64,000 bases of DNA from NCBI RefSeq assembly GCF_014203015.1, contig NZ_JACHIB010000003.1, positions 106,586 through 170,585 of the forward strand. Reading direction: 5' to 3'. This DNA comes from Castellaniella defragrans. GTDB lineage: Bacteria; Pseudomonadota; Gammaproteobacteria; Burkholderiales; Burkholderiaceae_B. The notes beneath the pieces were generated by a model, which was not told the origin of the DNA, made no database searches, and saw only the letters and a program-made list of their open reading frames with translations. Each line of letters opens with the position of its first letter. The first letter of the stretch is position 1. Made by a program: the position numbers and the translations under genes. Below are positions 41,747 to 51,443 of this stretch, in pieces.

Positions 41747-42460
41747 TCAGTAGCCATGGAAGCCCTCGTCCAGGACGGCGTCGTCGGGCACGCCGGCGGC
41801 GGCCAGCAGCGCGCGGATGGTCTCCACCATGGCAGGCGTGCCGGTCACGTAGCACAGCGGCGCGTCCAGCCCCTGGAGGGCTTGCCGCAGCAGGGCGGCG
41901 TCGATCCGGCCGCGCAGCCCGTCCCAGCCGCCGTCCTCCGGGCCCGTCAGGGTGGCCAGCAGGCGCAGGCGCGGGTTGCGCCGCGCGAGTTCGCGCAGTT
42001 CGTCCAGGAAGGCGGCCTGCTCCCGGGTGCGGTTGGAATAGAGCAGCAGGAACGGCCGGTCCGAGCCCCGGTGCGCGGCGTCGCGCAGCATGCTGATGCA
42101 GGGCGTGATGCCGATGCCGCCGGCGATCAGGACCAGGGGGCGGTCCGTCGCGGCCGGCGGGGTGAGCTTGCCGTAGGGGCCGCTGAAGCGCAGCTCGGCG
42201 CCGGGCTGCAGCCGCGCCAGGGCCTGCTTGAAGGGAGTGGCGCGGACGCGGGTGGCGATGCACAGTTCGTTCTCGTGCGGGGCGCTGACCAGCGAGAAAG
42301 TGTGCCGCAGCACCGGGGCGTCCGGCGCGTCGGACGGCAGCGTCAGTGAAACGGTCTGCCCCGGCTGGAACCGGAAGTCTTCGGGCTTGCGGAAATGGAC
42401 CGCGACGGTGTCGCGCGCGATGTCGTCGATGCGCAGCAATGCGCTGGGCCAGATGGCCAT
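41747..42460 (-). CDS. FAD/NAD(P)-binding oxidoreductase of the ferredoxin-reductase family
   Basis: Flavoprotein of 237 aa from ATG 42460, preceded by CAGGAGAA. The FAD domain covers about 1-95, with FQPGQTVSLTL and RHTFSLVSAP; the NAD(P) domain covers about 100-235, with LIAGGIGITPCISMLRDA, LYSNRTREQAAFLDEL and CYVTGTPAMVETI, ending in an aromatic FHGY. There is no 2Fe-2S or haem domain, so it is a stand-alone reductase like the reductase half of flavohaemoglobin. Its partner is unknown. It diverges from the DISM diguanylate cyclase gene. Confidence 0.85.
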   Translation of the reverse strand: MAIWPSALLRIDDIARDTVAVHFRKPEDFRFQPGQTVSLTLPSDAPDAPVLRHTFSLVSAPHENELCIATRVRATPFKQALARLQPGAELRFSGPYGKLTPPAATDRPLVLIAGGIGITPCISMLRDAAHRGSDRPFLLLYSNRTREQAAFLDELRELARRNPRLRLLATLTGPEDGGWDGLRGRIDAALLRQALQGLDAPLCYVTGTPAMVETIRALLAAAGVPDDAVLDEGFHGY

Positions 42461-42642
42461 GGCGTTCTCCTGTGAACCGCCCCCCGCCGGCGGGTTTTGA
42501 TCCATAATCTTCTCGGGAGGCCCTGCGGGGGCCGGGCACTCCTTGGATGCGGAAAAACGATCATACGTTTCACGTCTGTGTCATAGGGGAGGCTGATCTG
42601 TCGGACTGCGACGGGACCGCTGGATCGCTGCACGGCACGACG

Positions 42643-44565
42643 ATGCCGGCGGGGGCGCATGCCCGGTGGTGGGCGCGCGCGGCCGCGGCGATCAGCCTGG
42701 CGCTGTGCCTGCTCGGCGCGGCGCGGGCCCTGGCGGCCGTACCCGAGGCGGCCTGTCCGGCGCTCGGGCTGTCCTTCGCCCGGGCGGACATCCCCTCCCT
42801 GCCGCGGCTGTGCTTCCTGCGCGACGCGGCCCACGCCCTCGGTCCGGAGGACATCCTCGGCGGCCGCGCGCCGATGGAGCGGCGCGACGCCGATCAGCTC
42901 GTCTTCCGGCAGAACCAGTCCGTCTACTGGGTCTACGCGCCCCTGCGCAACCTGGAACCCGCCGCCCGCACCTGGTTTCTCCAGCTGGACTACCCGCTGC
43001 TCGACGAAGTCGACGTCTGGGTCTACGACCTCGGGACGGACCCGGCAACGGACTTGGCGCCGGACCCGGCGGAGGACTCGGCGGAGGACCCGGCGCCCGG
43101 GGCGGCCCCGCGGCTGCTGCGCACGGCGCGCATGGGCGACGCCCGGCCCTTCGATGCGCGGCCGGTGCGCCATCGCCTGTTCCTGATGCCCCTGGATTTC
43201 GGGCCGGGGCAGCGGCTCGCGGTCGTGCTGCGGGTGCGCAGCAGCGGCGCGATCAACATCCCCCTGTCGCTGCATTCGGGCGCCTCGGCCATCGGCTGGG
43301 CCCAGGACCACGGCCTGAGCCAGGGCATGTTCCTGGGCGCGCTGGCCATGCTGGCCCTGTTCAACGCCGCCCTCTACCTGCGCCTGCGGATCCGCCAGTC
43401 CCTCTACAACACCGCCTACATCCTCTGCGCCGGGCTGTTCCTCACGTCCATGTCCGGCCTGTCCTTCCAGTATCTGTGGCCGGACTGGCCCTGGCTGGCG
43501 AACCGCTCGGTGCCCCTGACCGAGACCCTGGCCATCCTCAGCCTGCTCTGGTTCACGCGCCATTTCCTGGCGATCGACGCCGGCCGCTGGCCGCGCCAGG
43601 CCCGGCTCATGCGGCTGCTGGCCTGGATCGGCGCGGGCCTGCTCGCGGCCAGCCTGCTCGTGCCCTATTCGCTCATCATCAAGATCGACACGGTCTACGC
43701 CCTGGCCTGCATGGTGGCGATGTTCGGCCTGGGCCTGCGCCACCTGCGCCAGGGCGAGCGCGCCGCGCGCTGGTACGTGCTGTCCTGGCTGGTGTTCTTC
43801 GCCGGCTACCTGGCCTACGGGCTGGCGGCCTTCGGCTACATCCCCGGCTTCATGGCCCAGGAGCGCTGGATGCAGGTCGCCCTGGGCAGCCAGATGTTCC
43901 TGCTGACCTACGCCGAGGTCATGCAGCTGCACGACCTGATGCGCCGGGCGCTGGAGATCGAGGCCAGCGCCCGCAGCTCGCTGCAGTACGAGGTCCAGTC
44001 GCGCACGGCCGACCTGCGCGCCACCATGGGGGCGCTGGAGCAGGCCAACCGGCAGCTGCGCGAACTGACCCTGCACGATCCGCTGACGGGGCTGCTCAAC
44101 CGTCGCGGCCTGGACGAGGCGCTGGCGCGCTTCGCCGCGAACGAAGGCGCGGCCCCGCGCGGTACGCTGGTCATTTTCGATCTGGACCACTTCAAGCGGG
44201 TCAACGACGTCCACGGCCACGAGGCCGGCGACGCCGCGCTGCGCTGGGTGGCCGAAGTGCTGCTCAATCTGCTGCGGCGCCGTTCCGACGTGCTGGCGCG
44301 CTTCGGCGGCGAGGAATTCGTGGCGCTGCTGCCGGCCACCTCGCTGGAGGACGCGATCATCCTGGCCGCCGGCGTGCTGGAGCACGTGCGCCGCAATGCC
44401 GTCGAGCTCGATGACGGCTCCACGATCGCGCTGACCCTGAGCGCCGGCGCCGCCCACTGGCGGGAAGGCGAAACGCCGCAGTCGCTGTTCCGCCGCGCCG
44501 ACGAAAACCTCTACCGCGCCAAGGCCGCCGGCCGGGACCGCCTGGTCGCGGACGGCGAATCCTGA
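42643..44565 (+). CDS. 7TMR-DISM diguanylate cyclase
   Basis: Membrane c-di-GMP synthase of about 640 aa. I choose ATG 42643, since a signal peptide (ARAAAAISLALCLLGAARALA) then starts properly; an in-frame ATG at 42547 adds 32 residues. A periplasmic 7TMR-DISM domain of about 190 residues contains an acidic Asp-Pro-Ala insert (about 130-152, DPATDLAPDPAEDSAEDPAP). Seven membrane helices (about 230-420) and a short coiled coil follow. The GGDEF domain (about 475-635) has DPLTGLLNRRGLDEAL, FDLDHFKRVNDVHGHEAGD and an intact RFGGEEFVALLP. The periplasmic ligand, often a carbohydrate-like molecule, is unknown. Confidence 0.87.
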   Translation: MPAGAHARWWARAAAAISLALCLLGAARALAAVPEAACPALGLSFARADIPSLPRLCFLRDAAHALGPEDILGGRAPMERRDADQLVFRQNQSVYWVYAPLRNLEPAARTWFLQLDYPLLDEVDVWVYDLGTDPATDLAPDPAEDSAEDPAPGAAPRLLRTARMGDARPFDARPVRHRLFLMPLDFGPGQRLAVVLRVRSSGAINIPLSLHSGASAIGWAQDHGLSQGMFLGALAMLALFNAALYLRLRIRQSLYNTAYILCAGLFLTSMSGLSFQYLWPDWPWLANRSVPLTETLAILSLLWFTRHFLAIDAGRWPRQARLMRLLAWIGAGLLAASLLVPYSLIIKIDTVYALACMVAMFGLGLRHLRQGERAARWYVLSWLVFFAGYLAYGLAAFGYIPGFMAQERWMQVALGSQMFLLTYAEVMQLHDLMRRALEIEASARSSLQYEVQSRTADLRATMGALEQANRQLRELTLHDPLTGLLNRRGLDEALARFAANEGAAPRGTLVIFDLDHFKRVNDVHGHEAGDAALRWVAEVLLNLLRRRSDVLARFGGEEFVALLPATSLEDAIILAAGVLEHVRRNAVELDDGSTIALTLSAGAAHWREGETPQSLFRRADENLYRAKAAGRDRLVADGES

Positions 44566-44604
44566 GCCCGTTCTTCTTTGACCCTGTTTTCATCAGGGAT
44601 GACC

Positions 44605-44633
44605 CTGACGAGAAACTTGAAATATCGCACAAT
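44605..44633 (+). promoter_or_regulatory. Candidate serA promoter
   Basis: CTGACG (44605-44610) and CACAAT (44628-44633) are separated by exactly 17 bp, 34 bp before the serA start. Each matches its consensus at about four of six bases. A CCCTG/CAGGG hairpin lies just upstream. Confidence 0.35.
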
Positions 44634-44666
44634 GAATGTTTTTCTCAATCGCCGGAAAGGGTCCAG

Positions 44667-45866
44667 ATGTCACGCATAGTCCTGTTTGAAAACATACACG
44701 CCAGCGCCCGGGAAGTCTTCGTCGCGGCGGGGTTCGATGATGTCGTCACGCACGCGGGAGCGCTCTCGGGCGACGCCCTGCGCGAGGCCCTCCAGGGCGC
44801 GCACGCGGTCGGCATCCGTTCCCGGACCCATCTCGACCAGGCCGTGCTGGCCGACCTGCCGGACCTGCGGGTCATCGGCTGCTTCTGCATCGGCACCAAC
44901 CAGGTGGACCTGGAAACCGCCGCGCTGCGCGGGATCCCGGTGTTCAATGCGCCGTTCTCCAATACCCGCTCCGTGGCCGAGCTGGTGCTGGGCGAGGCCA
45001 TCCTGCTGCTGCGCCGCATCCCCGAAAAGAACGCCCGCGTGCATGAGGGCTTCTGGGACAAGACCGCCGACGGCGCCTACGAGGCGCGCGGCAAGACGCT
45101 GGGCATCGTCGGCTACGGCAACATCGGCTCCCAGGTCGGCATCCTGGCCGAATCCTTCGGCATGCGCGTGATCTACCACGACATCGAGGCCAAACTGCCC
45201 CTGGGCAACGCCCACGCCACGTCCTCGCTGAAGAAATTCCTCGGCCAGGCCGACGTGGTCACCCTGCACGTGCCCGGCGGCAAGGACACCGCCAACCTGA
45301 TGGACGCCGAGGCCATCGCCGCCATGCGCCCGGGCAGCATCCTGATCAACGCCTCGCGCGGCACGGTGGTGGACATCCCCGCGCTGCAGCGCGCGCTGAA
45401 ATCCGGCCACCTGTCGGGCGCCGCCATCGACGTGTTCCCCACCGAGCCCAAGAGCCGCGACGAGGCGCTGGACAGCCCGCTGCGCGGCATGCACAACGTG
45501 ATCCTCACGCCGCACATCGGCGGCAGCACCCAGGAATCCCAGGAAAACATCGGCCGCGAAGTCGCGGAAAAGCTCAAGCGCTTCATCAGCAGCGGCACGA
45601 CCAAGGGCGCGGTCAATTTCCCGGAGATCTCCTACCACGAGCAGGCGGGCGCGGCGCGCATCATCCACATCCACCAGAACGTGCCGGGCGCCATGGGCGC
45701 GCTCAGCAACCTGATGGGCGAATACGGCCTGAACATCGTCAGCCAGCAGCTCCAGACGCGCGGCAAGATCGGCTACGCCATCACCGACGTCGACGGCGAG
45801 GCCACCGACCAGGTCATCGAGGGCCTGCGGCGCCACCCCATCACCATCCGCTGCGACCGGGTCTGA
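44667..45866 (+). CDS. serA: D-3-phosphoglycerate dehydrogenase
   Basis: First enzyme of serine synthesis, oxidising 3-phosphoglycerate with NAD+; 399 aa, the short E. coli type with a C-terminal ACT domain. The Rossmann motif LGIVGYGNIGSQVGILAES is at about 147; catalytic Arg in INASRGTVVD at about 230, Glu in VFPTEPKS at about 260 and His in TPHIGGSTQES at about 281. The ACT domain (about 325-399), with NVPGAMGALSNLMGEYGLNI, should bind serine for feedback inhibition. A strong RBS GGAAAGG precedes the ATG. Confidence 0.95.
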   Translation: MSRIVLFENIHASAREVFVAAGFDDVVTHAGALSGDALREALQGAHAVGIRSRTHLDQAVLADLPDLRVIGCFCIGTNQVDLETAALRGIPVFNAPFSNTRSVAELVLGEAILLLRRIPEKNARVHEGFWDKTADGAYEARGKTLGIVGYGNIGSQVGILAESFGMRVIYHDIEAKLPLGNAHATSSLKKFLGQADVVTLHVPGGKDTANLMDAEAIAAMRPGSILINASRGTVVDIPALQRALKSGHLSGAAIDVFPTEPKSRDEALDSPLRGMHNVILTPHIGGSTQESQENIGREVAEKLKRFISSGTTKGAVNFPEISYHEQAGAARIIHIHQNVPGAMGALSNLMGEYGLNIVSQQLQTRGKIGYAITDVDGEATDQVIEGLRRHPITIRCDRV

Positions 45867-45879
45867 GCGCTCCCTTGGG

Positions 45880-45960
45880 GGATGAGGCTGGACGCAGGGC
45901 AGTCCCTGCGGACTGGCCTGCGCCTGACGAATCCGAGCGGCATGCAGGCCGCGAGGTGGA
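45880..45960 (+). repeat. Two-hairpin dispersed element, copy 3 (after serA)
   Basis: GGATGAG box at 45880, 14 bases after the serA stop. Stem 1 is CGCAGGGCAGTCC (45893-45905) and GGACTGGCCTGCG (45910-45922) around CTGC, with one mismatch in 13. Linker CCTGACGAATCCGA. Stem 2 is GCGGC/GCCGC (45937-45941, 45948-45952) around ATGCAG, then GAGGTGGA. The rest of the gap to 46120 contains nothing else recognisable. Confidence 0.85.
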
Positions 45961-46121
45961 CAGCAAGCAGTGGACAGCAAGCAGGCATAAGCCTGCGCGG
46001 CGCGGGGGCTTTCACCTCATCGGGCCATGCCACTATACTGGGGCTGCATTCCCAGGTGGCCCGCTGACGTGATCCTGCTCCACAGACTGCCCCGTGTCCG
46101 GTACGGAAAATCGGCGGCTGT

Positions 46122-46135
46122 TTGATTCAGATCAT
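46122..46135 (+). promoter_or_regulatory. FNR/Anr-type box of the nar promoter
   Basis: TTGAT-TCAG-ATCAT matches TTGATN4ATCAA at nine of ten positions. Its centre lies about 41.5 bp from a start point near 46170 if TTTAAG (46157-46162) is the -10, the classic class II activation geometry. Activation of narKGHJI by an FNR-type regulator without oxygen is inferred. I do not see clear NarL heptamers. Confidence 0.75.
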
Positions 46136-46192
46136 CACCCTTACCGCGCGTGGGGGTTTAAGGTGGAGGCCCCCGGAACCAGGAGCCCTTGC

Positions 46193-47620
46193 ATGAGCCT
46201 CTCCACCGATGCATCCCCCAAGGCCCGCCGCGGGCGCCTGCTCACCGTCTGGACGCCCGAGGACCAGGCGTTCTGGGTAAACGAAGGCAACGCGATCGCC
46301 AACGTCAATCTCTGGATCTCGATCCCGGCCCTGTTCCTCGCCTTCGCCGTCTGGCAGATGTGGAGCGTGGTGGCGGTCAACCTGCCCAACCTGGGCTTCC
46401 GCTACACCGAAAACCAGCTCTTCTGGCTGGCGGCGCTGCCGGCCCTGTCCGGCGCCACGCTGCGCATCTTCTACTCCTTCATGGTGCCCGTGTTCGGCGG
46501 CCGGCGCTGGACGGCGCTGACCACGGCCAGCCTGCTGCTGCCCACCATCGGGGTGGGGCTGGCGGTGCAGGACCCGACCACGCCGTATTCCACCATGCTG
46601 ATCCTCGCCCTGCTGTGCGGGCTGGGGGGCGGGAACTTCTCCTCGTCGATGTCCAACATCAGCTTCTTCTTCCCCAAGGAGCGCAAAGGCTCCGCCCTGG
46701 GCCTGAACGCCGGCCTGGGCAACCTGGGCGTGTCCTCGGTGCAGTTCCTCGCGCCGCTGGTCATCACCATGGGCATCCTCGGCCCCTGGGCGGGCGAGCC
46801 GCAGATGGCGAAGCTGTCGGGCGCCCACGGCGGTCCGGTCGAGATCTGGGCGCAGAACGCCGCCTTCATCTGGGTGCCGTTCATCATCATCGTGTCGATG
46901 CTGGCCTGGGTGGGCATGCACGACATCGCCGACGCCAAGGCATCCTTCCGCGACCAGGCCGTCATCTTCAAGCGCAAGCACAACTGGATCATGTGCTTCC
47001 TCTACCTGGGCACCTTCGGCTCCTTCATCGGCTTTTCCGCCGGCTTCCCGTTGCTGATCAAGTACCTCTACCCCGACATCCGCCCGCTGCAGTACGCCTG
47101 GCTGGGACCGCTGGTCGGCGCCATGGCGCGGCCCTTCGGCGGCTGGCTGTCGGACCGGATGGGCGGCGCGCGGGTCACCTTCTGGACCTTCTTCTGGATG
47201 ATCCTGGGGGTGCTGGGCGTCATGGCCTCGCTGCCGGGCGGCCAGTCTCCAGGGAACTTCTTCGGCTTCCTGCTGTCCTTCCTGTTCCTCTTCTTCCTGA
47301 CCGGCATCGGCAACGGCTCCACTTTCGCCATGATTCCCGTGATCTTCAACACCCTGGCGCAGCGCCGCCACGCCGGCGGCGGCCCGGACGCCCAGGCGCG
47401 GGCCGACACCGAAGGCGCCAAGGAATCCGCCGCGGTGCTGGGCTTCAGCGGCGCCATGGGGGCCTACGGCGGCTTCTTCATCCCCAAGAGCTTCGGCACG
47501 TCCTTTGAACTCACCGGCACCCCGTATGCCGCCCTGTTGTTCTTCGTCGTGTTCTATGCCGTTTCGATTGCCGTGACCTGGTGGTACTACTCGCGGCGCC
47601 GCGCGGAAATCCCGTGCTGA
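46193..47620 (+). CDS. narK: NarK-type nitrate/nitrite MFS transporter
   Basis: Inner-membrane transporter of 475 aa with twelve hydrophobic segments, starting at ATG 46193 after AGGAG (46181-46185). The nitrate signature GLGGGNFSSSMSNISFFFPK is at about 140-160, LNAGLGNLGVSSVQF follows, and the second signature GSFIGFSAGFPLLIKY lies at about 285. It imports nitrate and/or exchanges nitrite for the respiratory reductase encoded downstream (narG starts after 55 bp). A single 12-helix unit is present, not the fused NarK1-NarK2 form. Confidence 0.93.
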   Translation: MSLSTDASPKARRGRLLTVWTPEDQAFWVNEGNAIANVNLWISIPALFLAFAVWQMWSVVAVNLPNLGFRYTENQLFWLAALPALSGATLRIFYSFMVPVFGGRRWTALTTASLLLPTIGVGLAVQDPTTPYSTMLILALLCGLGGGNFSSSMSNISFFFPKERKGSALGLNAGLGNLGVSSVQFLAPLVITMGILGPWAGEPQMAKLSGAHGGPVEIWAQNAAFIWVPFIIIVSMLAWVGMHDIADAKASFRDQAVIFKRKHNWIMCFLYLGTFGSFIGFSAGFPLLIKYLYPDIRPLQYAWLGPLVGAMARPFGGWLSDRMGGARVTFWTFFWMILGVLGVMASLPGGQSPGNFFGFLLSFLFLFFLTGIGNGSTFAMIPVIFNTLAQRRHAGGGPDAQARADTEGAKESAAVLGFSGAMGAYGGFFIPKSFGTSFELTGTPYAALLFFVVFYAVSIAVTWWYYSRRRAEIPC

Positions 47621-47675
47621 CGCGCCGCCGCGCGCCGGTCCCAGGCAGAACCCTTTTCTAACAGGAGCGTCCATC

Positions 47676-50600
47676 GTGAGCCATTTCATCGACCGCCTGA
47701 AATACTTTTCCCGCCCCAAGGAATCCTTCTCCGACGGGCACGGCGCGGTGGTCCGCGAAGACCGCACCTGGGAGGACGCCTACCGCAACCGCTGGCAGCA
47801 CGACAAGATCGTGCGCTCCACGCACGGGGTGAACTGCACCGGCTCCTGTTCCTGGAAAATCTACGTCAAGGGCGGCCTGGTCACGTGGGAAACGCAGCAG
47901 ACCGACTATCCGCGCACCCGGCCGGACATGCCCAACCACGAGCCGCGCGGCTGTCCGCGCGGTGCCACGTTCTCGTGGTACCTGTACAGCGCCAACCGCG
48001 TCAAATACCCCATGCTGCGCGGCCGCCTGGCCCGCCTGTGGCGCGAACAGCGCAAGACGATGGGCCCGGTCCAGGCCTGGGAGGCCATCGTGTCCGATCC
48101 GGACAAGGCCGCCAGCTATAAATCCGCGCGCGGCCTGGGCGGCTTCGTCCGGTCCAACTGGGACGAGGTCAACGAGATCGTCGCGGCGGCCAACATCCAC
48201 ACCATCAAGCGCCACGGCCCCGACCGCATCGCCGGCTTCTCGCCGATCCCGGCCATGTCCATGGTGTCCTACGCCTCCGGCAGCCGCTACCTGTCGCTGC
48301 TGGGGGGATCGCTGCTGAGCTTCTACGACTGGTATTGCGACCTGCCCCCTTCCAGCCCGCAGACCTGGGGCGAGCAGACCGACGTCAGCGAATCGGCCGA
48401 CTGGTACAACTCCACCTTCATCATGCTGTGGGGCTCGAACGTGCCCCAGACCCGCACGCCCGACGCCCACTTCATGGTCGAGGCGCGCTACCGCGGCGCC
48501 AAGGTCGTGTCCGTGTTCCCCGACTACGCCGAAGGCGCCAAGTTCGGCGACATCTGGCTGCACCCCAAGCAGGGCACCGACGCGGCCCTGGCCCTGGCGA
48601 TGGGCCACGTCATCCTCAAGGAATTCCACCTCGCGGGCAAGAGCGCCTATTTCGACCGCTATTGCCGCCAGTACACCGACATGCCCTTCCTGGTGCGCCT
48701 GGTGCGCCAGGGCGACCGCTACGTGCCCGACCGCAAGCTGCGGGCGGCCGATTTCGCCGACCGCCTGGGCCAGGACAACAACCCCGAATGGAAGACCGTC
48801 GCCTGCGACCAGGACACCGGCGAGCTGATCGTGCCGCAGGGCTCCATCGGCTTCCGCTGGGGCCAGCAGGAGGGCGGGGACGCCGGCAAGTGGAACCTGG
48901 AGCTCAAGGACGCCCGGGGCCACGAAGTGCATCCGCGCCTGTCCCTGATCGACGCCTACGACGAGGTCGCGCCGGTGGCCTTCCCGTACTTCGGCGGCAT
49001 CCACCACGACCACTTCCAGGGTACCGAACACGACGAGGTGCTGGTGCGCAACCTGCCCGTCAAGCGCATCCAGACGGCCGAGGGCGAGGTCCTGGTCGCC
49101 ACGGTGTTCGACCTGTTCGTGGCCAACTACGGCATCGACCGGGGCCTGGGCGGCGACAACGCGGCCGCGTCCTATGACGACGACGTGCCCTACACCCCCG
49201 CCTGGCAGGAGCGCATCACCGGCGTGGACCGCGAAAAGGTCATCACCGTGGCGCGCCAGTTCGCCGACAACGCCGACAAGACCGAAGGCAAGTCCATGGT
49301 CATCCTGGGCGCCGGCCTGAACCACTGGTACCACATGGACATGTCGTACCGCGGCATCATCAACCTGGTGTCCATGTGCGGCTGCGTGGGCCAGTCCGGC
49401 GGCGGCTGGTGCCACTACGTGGGCCAGGAAAAACTGCGTCCCCAGACCGGCTGGACCATGCTGACCTTCGCGCTGGACTGGCTGCGCCCGCCGCGCCACA
49501 TGAACGGCACCTCGTTCTTCTACGCGCATACCGACCAGTGGCGCTACGAAAAGCTGCAGGTGCCGGAACTGCTCTCGCCGCTGGCGGATCCCTCGAAATA
49601 CCAGGGCAGCCTGATCGACATGAACGTGCGCTCCGAGCGCATGGGCTGGCTGCCCACGGCCCCGCAGCTGCAGACCAATCCGCTCGACATCGTGCGCGCG
49701 GCCCGGGCGGCCGGCCAGGATCCCAAGGATTACGCGGTCAACGGCCTGCGCGACGGCTCGCTGAAGTTCTCCTGCGAGGATCCGGACCATCCCGACAACT
49801 TCCCGCGCAACCTCTTCGTCTGGCGCTCCAACATCCTCGGATCCTCGGGCAAGGGGCACGAATATTTCCTCAAGCACCTGCTGGGCACCCAGCACGGCGT
49901 GCAGGGCAAGGACCTGGGCGAGTCGGGCGGCGTCAAGCCGCTGGAGGTCGCCTGGCACGAGGACGCGCCCCAGGGCAAGCTCGACCTGCTGGTGACGCTG
50001 GATTTCCGCATGTCCACGACCTGCCTGTATTCGGACGTGGTGCTGCCCACGGCCACCTGGTACGAAAAGAACGACCTGAACACCTCCGACATGCATCCCT
50101 TCATCCACCCGCTGTCGGCGGCCGTGGATCCGATCTGGGAATCGCGCAGCGACTGGGAAATCTACAAGAACCTGGCGAAGAAATTCTCCGAGCTGGCGGC
50201 CGGCGCCGGCCTGCCCGACGAGGACCTGGTGCTGCAGCCCCTGCAGCACGACTCCCCGGGCGAACTGAGCGACCCCTACGACGTGCGCGAATGGCGCAAG
50301 GGCGAGTGCGAGCTGATCCCCGGCAAGACGCTGCCGAACATGATGGTCGTGAACCGCGACTACAAGCGCGTCTACGAGCGCTTCACCACGCTCGGGCCGC
50401 TGGCGGAAAAGCTCGGCAACGGCGGCAAGGGCATTTCCTGGGACACCAAGGAGGAAGTCGAATTCCTCGGCAAGCTCAACGGCCGCGAGCGCGATCCCGG
50501 CGTGGGCCAGGGCCAGCCGCGCATCTTCACCGACATCGACGCCTGCGAGACCATCCTGACCCTGGCGCCGGAAACCAACGGCCACGTGGCCCTGAAGGCC

Positions 50601-51431
50601 TGGGAAGCCCTGTCGAAATTCACCGGCCGCGACCACTCCCACCTGGTCAAGTCCAGCGAGCATGAAAAAATCCGCTTCCGCGACATCCAGGCCCAGCCGC
50701 GCAAGATCCTGACTTCGCCCACCTGGTCGGGGATCGAGTCCGACAAGGTCAGCTACAGCGCCGGCTACACCAACGTGCACGAGCTCATCCCCTGGCGCAC
50801 GCTGACCGGGCGCCAGGAGCTCTACCAGGACCACCCCTGGATGCGCGACTTCGGCGAATCGCTGTGCGTGTACCGGCCGCCGGTGGACACCAAGACCATC
50901 GCGCCCATGCTGGACAAGCGCTTCAGCAACGGCGAGCCGCACGTGGTGCTGAACTTCATCACGCCGCACCAGAAATGGGGGATCCACTCCACCTATTCGG
51001 ACAACCTGATCATGCTGACGCTCTCGCGCGGCGGCCCGATCGTCTGGATGTCCGAGATCGACGCGGCCAAGGCCGGCATCGTGGACAACGACTGGATCGA
51101 GGTCTTCAACGTCAACGGGGCGCTGGTCGCGCGCGCCGTGGTCAGCCAGCGGGTGCCCGAGGGCATGACCATGATGTACCACGCGCAGGAAAAGATCGTG
51201 AACGTGCCGGGCTCCGAGGTCACCGGCAAGCGCGGCGGGATCCACAATTCCGTGACCCGCACCGTGCTCAAGCCCACGCACATGATCGGCGGCTACGCCC
51301 AGCTGTCCTATGGCTTCAACTACTACGGCACGGTCGGCTCGAACCGCGACGAGTTCGTGGTCGTCCGCAAAATGAAAAACATCGACTGGATGGACGAGAC
51401 CCATGAGGTCACCGCCCAGACGCAGGCCTGA
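47676..51431 (+). CDS. narG: Respiratory nitrate reductase, alpha subunit
   Basis: Catalytic subunit of 1251 aa with GTG start at 47676 and ACAGGAG upstream. The N-terminal FS0 iron-sulphur site is present as H50, C54 and C58 (STHGVNCTGSCSWK) plus the Cys of EPRGCPRGATF. The molybdenum ligand Asp222 is in FYDWYCDLPPSSPQTWGEQ, at the same number as in E. coli NarG. GSNVPQTRTPDAHF follows. It reduces nitrate to nitrite on the cytoplasmic side with Mo-bis-MGD and receives electrons from NarH. No Tat leader, as expected for the membrane-bound Nar type. Confidence 0.97.
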   Translation: MSHFIDRLKYFSRPKESFSDGHGAVVREDRTWEDAYRNRWQHDKIVRSTHGVNCTGSCSWKIYVKGGLVTWETQQTDYPRTRPDMPNHEPRGCPRGATFSWYLYSANRVKYPMLRGRLARLWREQRKTMGPVQAWEAIVSDPDKAASYKSARGLGGFVRSNWDEVNEIVAAANIHTIKRHGPDRIAGFSPIPAMSMVSYASGSRYLSLLGGSLLSFYDWYCDLPPSSPQTWGEQTDVSESADWYNSTFIMLWGSNVPQTRTPDAHFMVEARYRGAKVVSVFPDYAEGAKFGDIWLHPKQGTDAALALAMGHVILKEFHLAGKSAYFDRYCRQYTDMPFLVRLVRQGDRYVPDRKLRAADFADRLGQDNNPEWKTVACDQDTGELIVPQGSIGFRWGQQEGGDAGKWNLELKDARGHEVHPRLSLIDAYDEVAPVAFPYFGGIHHDHFQGTEHDEVLVRNLPVKRIQTAEGEVLVATVFDLFVANYGIDRGLGGDNAAASYDDDVPYTPAWQERITGVDREKVITVARQFADNADKTEGKSMVILGAGLNHWYHMDMSYRGIINLVSMCGCVGQSGGGWCHYVGQEKLRPQTGWTMLTFALDWLRPPRHMNGTSFFYAHTDQWRYEKLQVPELLSPLADPSKYQGSLIDMNVRSERMGWLPTAPQLQTNPLDIVRAARAAGQDPKDYAVNGLRDGSLKFSCEDPDHPDNFPRNLFVWRSNILGSSGKGHEYFLKHLLGTQHGVQGKDLGESGGVKPLEVAWHEDAPQGKLDLLVTLDFRMSTTCLYSDVVLPTATWYEKNDLNTSDMHPFIHPLSAAVDPIWESRSDWEIYKNLAKKFSELAAGAGLPDEDLVLQPLQHDSPGELSDPYDVREWRKGECELIPGKTLPNMMVVNRDYKRVYERFTTLGPLAEKLGNGGKGISWDTKEEVEFLGKLNGRERDPGVGQGQPRIFTDIDACETILTLAPETNGHVALKAWEALSKFTGRDHSHLVKSSEHEKIRFRDIQAQPRKILTSPTWSGIESDKVSYSAGYTNVHELIPWRTLTGRQELYQDHPWMRDFGESLCVYRPPVDTKTIAPMLDKRFSNGEPHVVLNFITPHQKWGIHSTYSDNLIMLTLSRGGPIVWMSEIDAAKAGIVDNDWIEVFNVNGALVARAVVSQRVPEGMTMMYHAQEKIVNVPGSEVTGKRGGIHNSVTRTVLKPTHMIGGYAQLSYGFNYYGTVGSNRDEFVVVRKMKNIDWMDETHEVTAQTQA

Positions 51432-51443
51432 GGAGTCCGACAC

